64,000 nucleotides of DNA, taken from the NCBI GenBank assembly GCA_902826775.1, contig CADEHE010000008.1, positions 1-64,000 on the forward strand, in the 5' to 3' direction. Numbering within the stretch: position 1 is the stretch's first letter; the number at the start of each line of letters is the position of its first letter. The notes under the pieces are model-generated. The model was not told the DNA's origin and made no database searches. It was given only the letters and a program-made list of their open reading frames with translations. Positions 18,001-25,423 of the stretch are shown piece after piece. The position numbers and the translations under genes are program-made. This DNA is from an uncultured Pseudomonadota bacterium. Lineage in GTDB: Bacteria > Pseudomonadota > Gammaproteobacteria > Burkholderiales > JALYOK01.

Positions 18001-20148
18001 GCGCAAGCGCCGGATGGGCGCGTGTGGGTCGTCAACAAGGGGGCGGCGACGATCAGCGTGATTTCGCCGTCGAGTCTTACCGTGGTGCAGACCATCGCAT
18101 TGTCGCGCGCCTCGCAGCCGTTCGGCATCGTCATGGCCGCGGACGGGAGCGCCTATGTTGCACAGGAGGCAACAGGCAATATCACGCGTATCGCGGCCAA
18201 CGGCACGCCAGGCGCCAGCGTTAATGTCGGTGCCAACGTGCGCCATCTCGCGCTCGACGCCGCCGGCACGCAACTGTACGCCGCGCGCTTCATCACGCCC
18301 ACGCTGCCCGGCGAAGCCACGGCGAGCGTGCAACCTAGCGCCACGCGCGGCGGCGAATTGCTGGTGCTCGATGCCGGTAGTTTGACGGTTCAGCGCATCA
18401 TCATTTTGCAGCACAGCGAAAAGGCCGATAACACGATTCAAGCGCGCGGTATTCCCAACTACTTGGGCGCGCCGGTGATTGCACCCGATGGTGCCAGCGC
18501 GTGGGTGCCGAGCAAGCAAGACAACATCAAGCGCGGCAAGTTGCGCGACGGGCTGGACCTTACTTTCGAAAGCACCGTGCGAGCGATTTCTTCGCGCATC
18601 GATCTAGATGCGCAAGCCGAAGATGCGACCGCGCGAATCGATCACGACAATTCCGGCGTGGCCAGCGCCGCGCTATTCCACCCGAGCGGCACTTACATGT
18701 TTGTCGCGCTGGAGGCGAGCCGGCACGTGGCGGTGGTCGATGCCATCGGCAAGCGGGAGTTGTTCCGCGTCGATGTCGGCCGCGCGCCGCAAGGGCTAGC
18801 GGTTTCCGCCGACGGCTTGACGCTGTATGTGCAGAACTTCATGGACCGCACTGTCAGCGTGCTTGATCTGACGCGCTTAATCGGCTTCGGCGAGTCGCTG
18901 TTGCCCGTGGTGGCCACCATGGCCAGCGTGGGCACCGAAAGACTTTCCGCACAAGTGCTGCGCGGCAAGCAATTCTTCTACGACGCACGCGATGTGCGCA
19001 TGTCGCGCGACGCTTACATTAGTTGCGCGAGCTGCCACAACGACGGCGGCCACGATGGCCGCACCTGGGACTTTACCGGATTCGGCGAAGGCTTGCGCAA
19101 CACCATCAGTCTACGCGGCCGCGCCGGCGCGCAAGGGCGCCTGCACTGGAGCGCGAACTTCGACGAAGTGCAGGACTTCGAAGGCCAGATCCGCAATTTG
19201 GCGCAAGGCACCGGCCTAATGACCAACGCTCAATTCAATACCGGCACGCGCAGTCAGCCGCTGGGTGACAGCAAGACTGGCGTCAGCGGCGATCTCGATG
19301 CGCTGGCAGCCTATGTCGCATCGTTATCTAGCTTCGATCTTTCTCCTTACCGCAACGCCGATGGTAGCTTGACCGCCACGGCAGCATCGGGCCGCACGGT
19401 GTTCGCGGCGCAGTGCGCAACATGCCACGGTGGCAACGATTTCACTGATAGCGCCAGTGGCGCGTTGCGTAACATCGGCACCGTAAAGCCGGCAAGCGGC
19501 AATCGCCTGGGCGCAGCGTTGACCGGTATCGATACGCCGACTTTGCGCGATGCTTGGGCGAGCGCGCCGTACTTGCACGACAGCTCGGCCGCAACGATCG
19601 AAGATGCAGTGCGGGCACACAACACGTTTTCCTTGAGCAGCGCCGATGTCACAAGCGTCAGTGAATTTGTGCGCCAAATCGGACGCGAAGAAGCGGCAGT
19701 TGCGCCGCCCAGCACGACCGGTTCCGGCTTGCGCGGGGAGTACTTTGGCAATGTTTCGTTGAGCGGGACACCGAGCCTTACGCGCATACAGGCGGTCGAC
19801 TTCGATTGGGGCACCGCTTCGCCGGGTGCACCAATCGCGGCTAACAACTTCTCCGTGCGTTGGAGCGGCACGGTGCGCGCTGCAACGACGGGCACGTATC
19901 GCTTTCAAACGCGTTCCGATGATGGCGTACGCCTGTATGTCAACGGCAATCTGGTCATCAACAACTGGACCGACCACGGGCCGACCAACAATAGCAGCAC
20001 GTCCATCAGTTTGACCGCTGGACAGCGCTACGCGATTCGCATGGAGTATTACGAACGCAGCGGCGGCGCAGTGGCGCGTCTGCGCTGGCTAACACCAGGC
20101 AGCTTGAGTTACGTGGCTATTCCGGCGAGCGCGCTGTACGCGCCTTGA
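15055..20148 (+). CDS. Multidomain lipoprotein: copper radical oxidase, PA14, PKD, YVTN propeller, diheme peroxidase-like
   Basis: A 1697-residue exported protein. A lipobox LIS-C21 suggests an outer-membrane lipoprotein. Residues about 45-515 match the galactose oxidase/glyoxal oxidase fold (Kelch propeller plus C-terminal DUF1929 domain). All catalytic residues align: C114 and Y158 for the Cys-Tyr cofactor, W176 in GGSWSGG, Y370-H371, and H456. Then follow an Ig-like domain (520-602), PA14 (609-745), a cadherin/Ig-like domain (757-842), PKD (845-910), a YVTN-type beta-propeller (about 945-1275), a cytochrome c peroxidase-like module with CASCH at 1324-1328 and CATCH at 1454-1458, and a second PA14 (1558-1690). 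The substrate is not predictable; PA14 domains suggest glycan binding. A cytochrome c gene and a Sco gene follow with overlapping codons. The fusion of oxidase and heme modules is unusual. Confidence 0.9.
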   Translation: MSAHLPRGWIACGLVPLLISCGGGKPDSASSQTRSLARAQAAAPSQARWSALRTLPLVPVSAALMPNGRVLMWSAEEKFSFGAATGRTYSLTYDPAANSVSERTVTETAHNMFCTGTTNLADGRLFINGGISAANTSIFDPVTSAWTTGPAMNIPRGYQANTLTQDGSVLTLGGSWSGGVGNKHGEIWTAGGGWRRLTGVPIDPFLSPDPSRNFGGDSHFWLIPAGNGKVFHPGPGVNMHWIDTNGNGRVIDAGVRGDDQFSVSGNTVMYDAGKILKTGGGPGYDSVNANANSYVIDISAGATVRKLAPMAYRRAFHNSVVLPNGQVVIIGGQTYAVGFSDNNSVLVPELWDPASETFTALAPIAAPRNYHSVALLLPDARVLSAGGGLCGAGCAANHPDLQILTPHYLLNPDGTAATRPVITSAPAAMQYGQSVQVFTNTPVAAFSIVRVSSTTHTVNNDQRRLALSFRANGGNSYQVDMPTNPGWALPGDWMLFAMSADGVPSVAKIVRISRSGAATIAPIDDQSATAGSPVAAVQPSVTLPGGVVATYAASGLPSGLFIDAGTGRISGTPTQAGRYPVSVLAASGGVTVSTDFVWNVESPGALMQGLKGEYVLGRTFGVAPVRTVTEAVDFNWGTGAPGAGVSVDNFAVRWSGWLLPTVSGNHTLQTQSDDGVRVWVNDVLVIDNWTDHAATLNNSAALALTAGVRVPIKVEFYEAGGEAVMSLRWATPGNASFTPIGLANLRSSSALPNQVPVISAPAVPVTYQGQAVSVGVSASDPDGDTLRFSAAGLPTGLALNANTGVIGGIPTAPGVFDVTVGVDDGRGGSAVTRFNWSVADAVPVIQPVATAAISAGGSITYTASTDTIGSYSYHWDFGDGSSQDWSTAPSATHSYAAAGVYFVTVTVRTSDGRTSARSFWQAVQGTTGQGGRSSSPILFEARANAAARVWAVNPDNDSVSVFDAAMRTRLAEIAVGSAPRTLAQAPDGRVWVVNKGAATISVISPSSLTVVQTIALSRASQPFGIVMAADGSAYVAQEATGNITRIAANGTPGASVNVGANVRHLALDAAGTQLYAARFITPTLPGEATASVQPSATRGGELLVLDAGSLTVQRIIILQHSEKADNTIQARGIPNYLGAPVIAPDGASAWVPSKQDNIKRGKLRDGLDLTFESTVRAISSRIDLDAQAEDATARIDHDNSGVASAALFHPSGTYMFVALEASRHVAVVDAIGKRELFRVDVGRAPQGLAVSADGLTLYVQNFMDRTVSVLDLTRLIGFGESLLPVVATMASVGTERLSAQVLRGKQFFYDARDVRMSRDAYISCASCHNDGGHDGRTWDFTGFGEGLRNTISLRGRAGAQGRLHWSANFDEVQDFEGQIRNLAQGTGLMTNAQFNTGTRSQPLGDSKTGVSGDLDALAAYVASLSSFDLSPYRNADGSLTATAASGRTVFAAQCATCHGGNDFTDSASGALRNIGTVKPASGNRLGAALTGIDTPTLRDAWASAPYLHDSSAATIEDAVRAHNTFSLSSADVTSVSEFVRQIGREEAAVAPPSTTGSGLRGEYFGNVSLSGTPSLTRIQAVDFDWGTASPGAPIAANNFSVRWSGTVRAATTGTYRFQTRSDDGVRLYVNGNLVINNWTDHGPTNNSSTSISLTAGQRYAIRMEYYERSGGAVARLRWLTPGSLSYVAIPASALYAP

Positions 20149-20642
20149 TCGAGCGCCTCAAGCGGTACGCGGTTGCTGGGTGGTACAAGCCGAGCCAGGT
20201 GCAAGACGTGAGGGTCCCCGCCGGTGGGCGCTGGATACTGTTGTTGCTGTCGCTGCTACTCGCGGCCGGCGCGGTGGTGCAGCAGTGGCGCGAGCACCAG
20301 CGCTTGCAGCGCGGGCAGCTGATTTACCAGCAAGGTTGGCCCGGCGCAAACCTGGCGGGTGATGATTCCAGTTTGCCGGAGCTGGCTACGCGTTGCGTAA
20401 ACTGTCACGATGCAGGCAGCAGCGCCCAAAGCGCGTTCGCGCCGGCGTTAAATGCCGCTGCGCTGAGGCAACTGCACCCGCGCCGCGGCGGACCGCCTTC
20501 GCGCTACGATGAATCTTCGTTGTGCAAGCTGCTGCGCGAAGGCGTCGATCCGGCTTGGGTGCAAATTCCGCGCGCGATGCCGCGCTATAACGTGAGCGAT
20601 GAGGATTGCGCCGCCTTGTGGCGTTACTTGGTGAGCCGATGA
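20145..20642 (+). CDS. Membrane-anchored monoheme cytochrome c
   Basis: A 165-residue protein with one N-terminal transmembrane helix (about residues 29-45) and a periplasmic domain carrying one heme-binding motif CVNCH. The distal Met ligand is probably in the PRAMPRY segment. The TTG start overlaps the TGA stop of the giant oxidase gene (TTGA), implying translational coupling. It is likely an electron carrier between the oxidase/peroxidase lipoprotein and the respiratory chain; this role is inferred from position only. Confidence 0.82.
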   Translation: MIERLKRYAVAGWYKPSQVQDVRVPAGGRWILLLLSLLLAAGAVVQQWREHQRLQRGQLIYQQGWPGANLAGDDSSLPELATRCVNCHDAGSSAQSAFAPALNAAALRQLHPRRGGPPSRYDESSLCKLLREGVDPAWVQIPRAMPRYNVSDEDCAALWRYLVSR

Positions 20643-21244
20643 GCGTTCCCGCTTCGGAATCGCAACGCAGCGCGTTTTCGCCGCAGTTAAAGCGGCGCGG
20701 CTTACTCGCGCTCGGTGCTGCGGCGCTGCTGCCGCGCGTTGTACACGCGCACGCGCCGCTCGGCCCGATCGAACCGCCGCTGGCAGCGCCTGCACTGCCA
20801 TTGACGCTGCATGACGGCAGCGCGACCGACTTGCCGCGCTTGCTCAAAGGCCGCTGGAGCGCGCTGCAATTGATGTTTACCGGGTGCAGCGCGACGTGTC
20901 CCATTCAAGGTGCGGTGTTCGCCGCGCTGCAAGGCAAGTTAGCCGCGACGTTACCGCAAGCGCAGCTTCTATCGGTGAGTATCGATCCGCTGAACGACAC
21001 CGCCGCTGCCCTTGCTGCGTGGCGCCAGCGCTTCAGTGCGCAGGCGATATGGTTGGCTGCCGCGCCACCGGTCAAACACGCGGATGTGCTGCTCGATTTT
21101 GTCGATAGCCGTGCCGTGGGCAGCGATCGCCATACCGCACAAACCTTGCTGTTCGACAACCACGGGCGCTTTGCCTATCGCTGCGCGGAATTCGCGAGCG
21201 CCCGCGATATCGCCCGCTTGATGCAGCAAATGGCGCGCCGCTAA
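20639..21244 (+). CDS. SCO1/SenC family copper chaperone
   Basis: A thioredoxin-fold copper-binding protein of 201 residues. It has an N-terminal hydrophobic signal preceded by KRR (possibly Tat-dependent), the metal-binding CSATCP motif (CxxxCP) and the downstream His in SDRHTAQTLLFD. The ATG at 20639 overlaps the stop codon of the cytochrome gene (ATGA). Sco proteins load copper into cytochrome oxidase, and in Streptomyces a Sco protein is needed to metallate the radical oxidase GlxA. Here, next to a galactose-oxidase-like gene and away from any cox genes, it most likely supplies copper to that oxidase. Confidence 0.86.
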   Translation: MSVPASESQRSAFSPQLKRRGLLALGAAALLPRVVHAHAPLGPIEPPLAAPALPLTLHDGSATDLPRLLKGRWSALQLMFTGCSATCPIQGAVFAALQGKLAATLPQAQLLSVSIDPLNDTAAALAAWRQRFSAQAIWLAAAPPVKHADVLLDFVDSRAVGSDRHTAQTLLFDNHGRFAYRCAEFASARDIARLMQQMARR

Positions 21245-21431
21245 CGTAGGAGGCGTTTGCGTATCAGGTCGGCTTTGTCTAGACACCCTCAAGCGAAAGC
21301 CCTTAGACTGTGTGAGCCTTGCCACATTCCTTCCAATACTCAAGCCAGAATAATCTGATGATGCAGATATATCCTGACTTCTGTTTGGATACGGTTGGTG
21401 GTATAGCCTTTTTGCAGCGAAGGGGGTGACC

Positions 21432-21872
21432 GTGAATGCAGCAAAGCAGTGGTTGATAGCAGTGTCATTTGTCGGGCTAGCTAGTTGCTCTGGCATGCAA
21501 CAGCCGTCGAGCGAAGCAAGCTTGTATCAACGCCTGGGCGGCAAGGCGGCGATCAGTGCCGTGGTGGACGACTTCATCGGCAATATTGCGGAGGATCGCC
21601 GCGTGAATCTTTTCTTCGCCCATGCCGATCCGGTGCGGCTGAAGCAAATGCTGGTCGATCAGATTTGCGCGGGAAGCGGCGGGCCGTGCAAGTACACCGG
21701 GCGCGACATGAAAACGGCGCACCAGGAAATGGCCATTACCGAGGCCCACTTCAATTGGGTCGCGGAAGATTTGGTCAAGAGCTTGAACAAGTTCAAGGTG
21801 CCGGCGAAGGAGCAGAACGAGTTGCTCGCCTTGCTTGGTGCGATGAAGAACGACATCGTTAATACCAAGTGA
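21432..21872 (+). CDS. Group 1 truncated haemoglobin, predicted lipoprotein
   Basis: A 2-on-2 globin of the TrHbN group. After a short signal with lipobox LAS-C19, the core reads LYQRLGGKAAISAVVDDFIGNI, then the proximal His in TEAHFNWV. It should bind heme and O2 or NO outside the cytoplasm, which is less usual than the cytosolic forms. I prefer the GTG at 21432, spaced about 6 bases from an AAGGGGG ribosome-binding site, over the GTG at 21426 that overlaps it. No partner gene is evident; the dehalogenase follows after 10 bases. Confidence 0.85.
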   Translation: MNAAKQWLIAVSFVGLASCSGMQQPSSEASLYQRLGGKAAISAVVDDFIGNIAEDRRVNLFFAHADPVRLKQMLVDQICAGSGGPCKYTGRDMKTAHQEMAITEAHFNWVAEDLVKSLNKFKVPAKEQNELLALLGAMKNDIVNTK

Positions 21873-21882
21873 GTCGCGCATC

Positions 21883-22791
21883 GTGAGCAGCACATCGGTG
21901 TTGCGCACGCCGCCGGATCGATTTGCTGGCCTGCCGGGCTTCCCCTTCGCCGAGCGCTATCTCGACGATCTGCGCGGTTTTGAAGGGCTGCGCGTGCACT
22001 ACGTCGACGAGGGCGCGCGCGACGCCGACGAAGTGTTTCTTTGCTTGCACGGCGAGCCGACTTGGAGTTTCCTCTACCGCAGGATGATTCCGGTATTCGC
22101 TGCCGCGGGCCAGCGCGCCGTGGCGCCGGATTTTCTCGGCTTCGGCAAGTCGGACAAGCCGGCGGACGATGCGTTGTACACGTTCGGTTTTCATCGTGAC
22201 TTTTTGCTTGCTTTTATCGAGCGGCTCGATTTGCGCAACATCACGCTCGTTTGTCAGGACTGGGGTGGTCTGCTCGGGCTCACGCTGCCGATGCAAATAC
22301 CCGAGCGCTTCACCGGGCTGCTCGTCATGAATACCACGCTCGGCACGGGCGATGCGCCGCTGACGCAAGGTTTCCTCGATTGGCGCGCCTGGGTCGCGAA
22401 GAATCCGGATATGGACTGCGGCAAGCTGTTAAAACGCACCTGTCCGCACTTGAGCGATGCCGAAGCGGCGGCTTATAACGCGCCATTTCCCGATGTTAGC
22501 TTCAAGGCCGGCGTGCGCCGTTTTCCGCAACTGGTGCCGGATCGGCCTGATGCGCCCGGCGCCGCCTTGTCGCGCCAAGCACGCGATTGGTGGCGCCGCT
22601 CGTGGCGCGGGCGCAGCTTCATGGCGGTCGGCATAAAAGACCCGGTGCTTGGGCCGAGCGTGATGCAGGCGCTGCGCGCGCAGATTCGCGCATGTCCAGC
22701 GCCGCTGGAAGTCGCCGAGGCTGGCCACTTCGTGCCCGAGTGGGGCGAAACGATTGCACGCGCCACGCTAAACGCGTGGCGCTCTCTGTAG
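21883..22791 (+). CDS. dhlA: Haloalkane dehalogenase (HLD-I, DhlA-like)
   Basis: An alpha/beta hydrolase of 302 residues that cleaves carbon-halogen bonds of haloalkanes to give alcohol and halide. It matches the Xanthobacter DhlA pattern: HGEPTW oxyanion region, nucleophile D126 in CQDWGG with halide-binding W127, a cap-domain Trp in FLDWRAW, D253 and H282 (AGHFVPE). The full catalytic triad is present. The start is GTG at 21883. The last ten residues (RATLNAWRSL) are encoded by one copy of a 24-bp palindromic repeat whose second copy follows the stop codon. The physiological substrate is unknown; some HLD-I homologues act on natural compounds. Confidence 0.88.
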   Translation: MSSTSVLRTPPDRFAGLPGFPFAERYLDDLRGFEGLRVHYVDEGARDADEVFLCLHGEPTWSFLYRRMIPVFAAAGQRAVAPDFLGFGKSDKPADDALYTFGFHRDFLLAFIERLDLRNITLVCQDWGGLLGLTLPMQIPERFTGLLVMNTTLGTGDAPLTQGFLDWRAWVAKNPDMDCGKLLKRTCPHLSDAEAAAYNAPFPDVSFKAGVRRFPQLVPDRPDAPGAALSRQARDWWRRSWRGRSFMAVGIKDPVLGPSVMQALRAQIRACPAPLEVAEAGHFVPEWGETIARATLNAWRSL

Positions 22792-22818
22792 TTCCCACGC
22801 TAAACGCGTGGCGCTCTC
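22763..22818. repeat. 24-bp direct repeat with internal palindrome, one copy inside a gene end
   Basis: Identical 24-bp copies lie at 22763-22786 and 22795-22818, period 32. Each contains CCACGC-TAAAC-GCGTGG, able to form a hairpin. The first copy encodes the C-terminal residues of the dehalogenase and the stop codon lies between the copies. It resembles a REP-like extragenic palindrome that has entered or been duplicated at the gene end. Confidence 0.75.
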
Positions 22819-22871
22819 CTGGGGTATTTCCTAGTTCCCTGCGCATGGCGCATTTGGTCGTTCCGCATATT

Positions 22872-22892
22872 TCAGGCGCAGGTCGCGCCTGA
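22872..22892. terminator. Hairpin between convergent genes
   Basis: TCAGGCGC-AGGTC-GCGCCTGA is a perfect 8-bp stem with a 5-base loop, located between the plus-strand dehalogenase and the minus-strand LysR gene. There is no T-run on the plus strand and only AAATAT on the minus strand, so terminator function is possible rather than certain. Confidence 0.4.
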
Positions 22893-22915
22893 CCTGTCAC
22901 GGCAAACTAAGCGAA

Positions 22916-23860
22916 CTAAAGATGTCTTGCACGCCGCTTGCGCGCGGGCGCGTGCTGCGCCGGCGCAGCAGTGCCGGGAAGTAAATCGCGCTGTAAGCGT
23001 TGCCACCACCACTTCAGCGCCTCGCCGCGCTCGGTAATTTTGCAGGCGAGCCAAAGCGTTTCTTCGGGGCGCGGTTCTTCGACGCGCAGTTCCAGCAGCG
23101 TGCCCGCGGCGAGATCACGCTCAATCCATGGACGCGGCAAAAAGCCGTAGCCGAGCCCGGCGCGCTGCAATGCGATCTTTGCGCTCATGTCCGGAACGGT
23201 AATGCGCTGTTGTCCCGAAAGCAGTCCCACCGTGCGGGGCGGCAGCAACCGTGCGCTGTCGGCGACGACAATGGCAGTGTGCGCTGCCAAGTCCTCGTTG
23301 CCTAGCGGGCGTCGCGATTTGCTTAACGGGTGGCTCGGGGCAACGCAAAAGACAAAACTGATGCGCCCAATCGGGACAGCGTGATAGCCGCCGCCGCTTG
23401 GCCCGTCGCCTGCCGCCACGATCAAGTCCGCGCGGTTCTCGCGCAGTGCTTCCCACGTGCCTGTCATGGTTTCGCTGCCGATGCGCACCCGCGTGCCGCA
23501 TTCCAGAGCTTGAAACGCCCGCAGGTCGGGGACAAAAGTTTCGCTGCGGATGAGCGATTCGTGCACCAGGCGCAACTCTGTTTCGTAGCCGGTGGCCACA
23601 CGGCGCAAGCGGTACTCGAGATCGCTCGCCGCGCGCAGCAGCCAGCGCCCCTCGCGCAACAATTCTTCCCCCGCGCGCGTCAACTGCACATGCGGGCCGT
23701 TGCGGTCGAACAGCGACACGCCCAGTTGCTGCTCGATCTTGGTCACGGTGTAAGACATCGTCGACGGCACCTTGTGCAGCAGTTCCCCCGCAGCGGAGAA
23801 CGAGCCTGCCTGCGCGATCGCCTCGATCACCTCGATGGCCTCTAAGCTGAGTTTCAGCAT
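22916..23860 (-). CDS. LysR family transcriptional regulator
   Basis: A 314-residue regulator with an N-terminal winged helix-turn-helix (about residues 1-62, AIAQAGSFSAAGELLHKVPS) and a periplasmic-binding-protein-like effector domain (about 92-290). The C-terminus is rich in Pro, Ala and Arg. It diverges from a pirin-family gene across about 210 bp; LysR regulators frequently control a divergently oriented pirin/quercetinase gene, so pirin is the likely target. The effector is unknown. Confidence 0.92.
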   Translation of the reverse strand: MLKLSLEAIEVIEAIAQAGSFSAAGELLHKVPSTMSYTVTKIEQQLGVSLFDRNGPHVQLTRAGEELLREGRWLLRAASDLEYRLRRVATGYETELRLVHESLIRSETFVPDLRAFQALECGTRVRIGSETMTGTWEALRENRADLIVAAGDGPSGGGYHAVPIGRISFVFCVAPSHPLSKSRRPLGNEDLAAHTAIVVADSARLLPPRTVGLLSGQQRITVPDMSAKIALQRAGLGYGFLPRPWIERDLAAGTLLELRVEEPRPEETLWLACKITERGEALKWWWQRLQRDLLPGTAAPAQHAPARKRRARHL

Positions 23861-24076
23861 GGCGCAGAAAAGAGGTTAGTTTCGAAGAATTCGATCATAA
23901 TGCGAGAAAATGCTCAAGACTAGGTCCGTCTGGAACGGGCACAATACCATTCCCCAGCAATTTGTGGAGATTACATTTTCAATGATTTCGACAAAGGGCT
24001 TGAGCGCAAGCGGCAGGGAACGGACGGCGAGCCGGCTTGTCCATCCCGAATGTGAGTGTGGAGACGGCAGATCATG

Positions 24077-24796
24077 ATGACGATACGCAAGGCGCAAGAG
24101 CGCGGTGTGGCGGATTTCGGTTGGTTGAAATCGCGCCACACGTTTTCCTTCGGGCACTATTACGATGAGCAGCAGGTCGGCTTTTCCGATCTGCTGGTGA
24201 TCAACGATGACCGCGTTTCGCCCGGCATGGGCTTCGGCGCGCATCCGCATCAAGATATGGAGATTTTTTCCTACGTGCTTGAAGGCGGGCTCGAGCACAA
24301 AGATTCGATGGGCACCGGCTCAGTCATCCGCCCGGGCGACGTGCAGATGATGAGCGCGGGCACCGGCATTCGACATAGCGAGTTCAATGCATCGAAAGAG
24401 CAACTGGTACACTTCCTGCAAATCTGGATCGTGCCGAATAAGAAGGGCGTTGCGCCGCGCTACCAGCAGGTGCATTTCGCCGACGAAGAAAAACGCGGCC
24501 GCTTGCGCTTGATCATCTCGCCCGACGGCGAGCACGGATCGCTTGGAGTGTATCAGGATGTGCGCGTGTACGCCGGTCTGTTCGACGGCACGGAAAGCGC
24601 GCAACTGCAGTTGGCGCCGCAGCGATACGCTTATGTTCATGTCGCTCGCGGGGCCGTAAAGCTGAATGGAATCGAACTGAACGCGGGCGATGGCGTGCGA
24701 CTAATGGAAGAGGGTTCGATCAAACTCACCGAGGGCAAACAAGCCGAAGTGCTGGTATTCGATCTAAGACCGCATCAACTGCCGCAGGGCCATTAG
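24077..24796 (+). CDS. Pirin family protein (YhhW-like bicupin)
   Basis: A cytosolic bicupin. The N-terminal cupin has the metal-binding pattern HPHQDMEIFSYVLEG with two His and one Glu, followed by a further His in GIRHSEFNA; the C-terminal cupin lacks obvious ligands. E. coli YhhW, of the same type, has quercetin 2,3-dioxygenase activity in vitro. Two adjacent ATG codons (24074 and 24077) are possible starts; the family begins MTIRKA, so I chose the second. It is probably controlled by the divergent LysR gene. Confidence 0.9.
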   Translation: MTIRKAQERGVADFGWLKSRHTFSFGHYYDEQQVGFSDLLVINDDRVSPGMGFGAHPHQDMEIFSYVLEGGLEHKDSMGTGSVIRPGDVQMMSAGTGIRHSEFNASKEQLVHFLQIWIVPNKKGVAPRYQQVHFADEEKRGRLRLIISPDGEHGSLGVYQDVRVYAGLFDGTESAQLQLAPQRYAYVHVARGAVKLNGIELNAGDGVRLMEEGSIKLTEGKQAEVLVFDLRPHQLPQGH

Positions 24797-24856
24797 CGCT
24801 TTCCTCAGCATCGTTCACTATGCGATTTCTATCGTTCTCTGACACGGGGCACTAGA

Positions 24857-25423
24857 GTGTGGCTGCGCAATGATGCGATGCAGTACGGCGCGCTCGCCAA
24901 GCTGCTGCATTGGGTTACTTTTCTGCTGCTCATCGGTTCATTCGCGCTCGGCTTCGCTATGGTGGATTTGCCGGTCAGCCCGAAGCGCTTGCAGTGGTAC
25001 TCGTATCACAAGTGGATCGGCGTCACGATGTTTCTGCTGGTTATCATCCGTTTCGGCTGGCGGCTGATCTCGCCGCCGCCGCCGCCGCTGCGCATGCCGC
25101 ACTGGCAACGTAGCCTGGCGCAAGCGGTGCACGCAGCCATCTATGTGCTGTTGCTTGTCATACCGCTAACAGGCTGGGTCACCAGTTCAGCCTATGGTTT
25201 CAAGACGGTTTATCTCAAGCTCATTACCCTGCCCGACCTGGTCGGACGGAACAAAGAGCTGGCCAAACAACTCTCAGAGGTGCACGAACTGTTGGGTTTT
25301 GCGTTGCTGGTGTTGGTCGCGTTGCACGTGGTTGGAGCGATCAAGCACCACTTGATCGACCGCGATGCCACCCTCAAACGCATGCTGCCCTTTGTCAAAG
25401 TAACGGAGCGCGATCTGCGATGA
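24857..25423 (+). CDS. Cytochrome b561
   Basis: A four-helix membrane di-heme b protein of 188 residues (prokaryotic b561/CybB type) that moves electrons between quinone and periplasmic partners. Heme-ligand histidines are visible in LLHWVTF, YSYHKWIGV, the third helix (AVHAAIYV) and LVALHVVGAIKHH. The GTG at 24857 is taken as the start. Its stop overlaps the ATG of the first YceI gene (ATGA), a frequent association, so the two are translationally coupled. Confidence 0.9.
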   Translation: MWLRNDAMQYGALAKLLHWVTFLLLIGSFALGFAMVDLPVSPKRLQWYSYHKWIGVTMFLLVIIRFGWRLISPPPPPLRMPHWQRSLAQAVHAAIYVLLLVIPLTGWVTSSAYGFKTVYLKLITLPDLVGRNKELAKQLSEVHELLGFALLVLVALHVVGAIKHHLIDRDATLKRMLPFVKVTERDLR

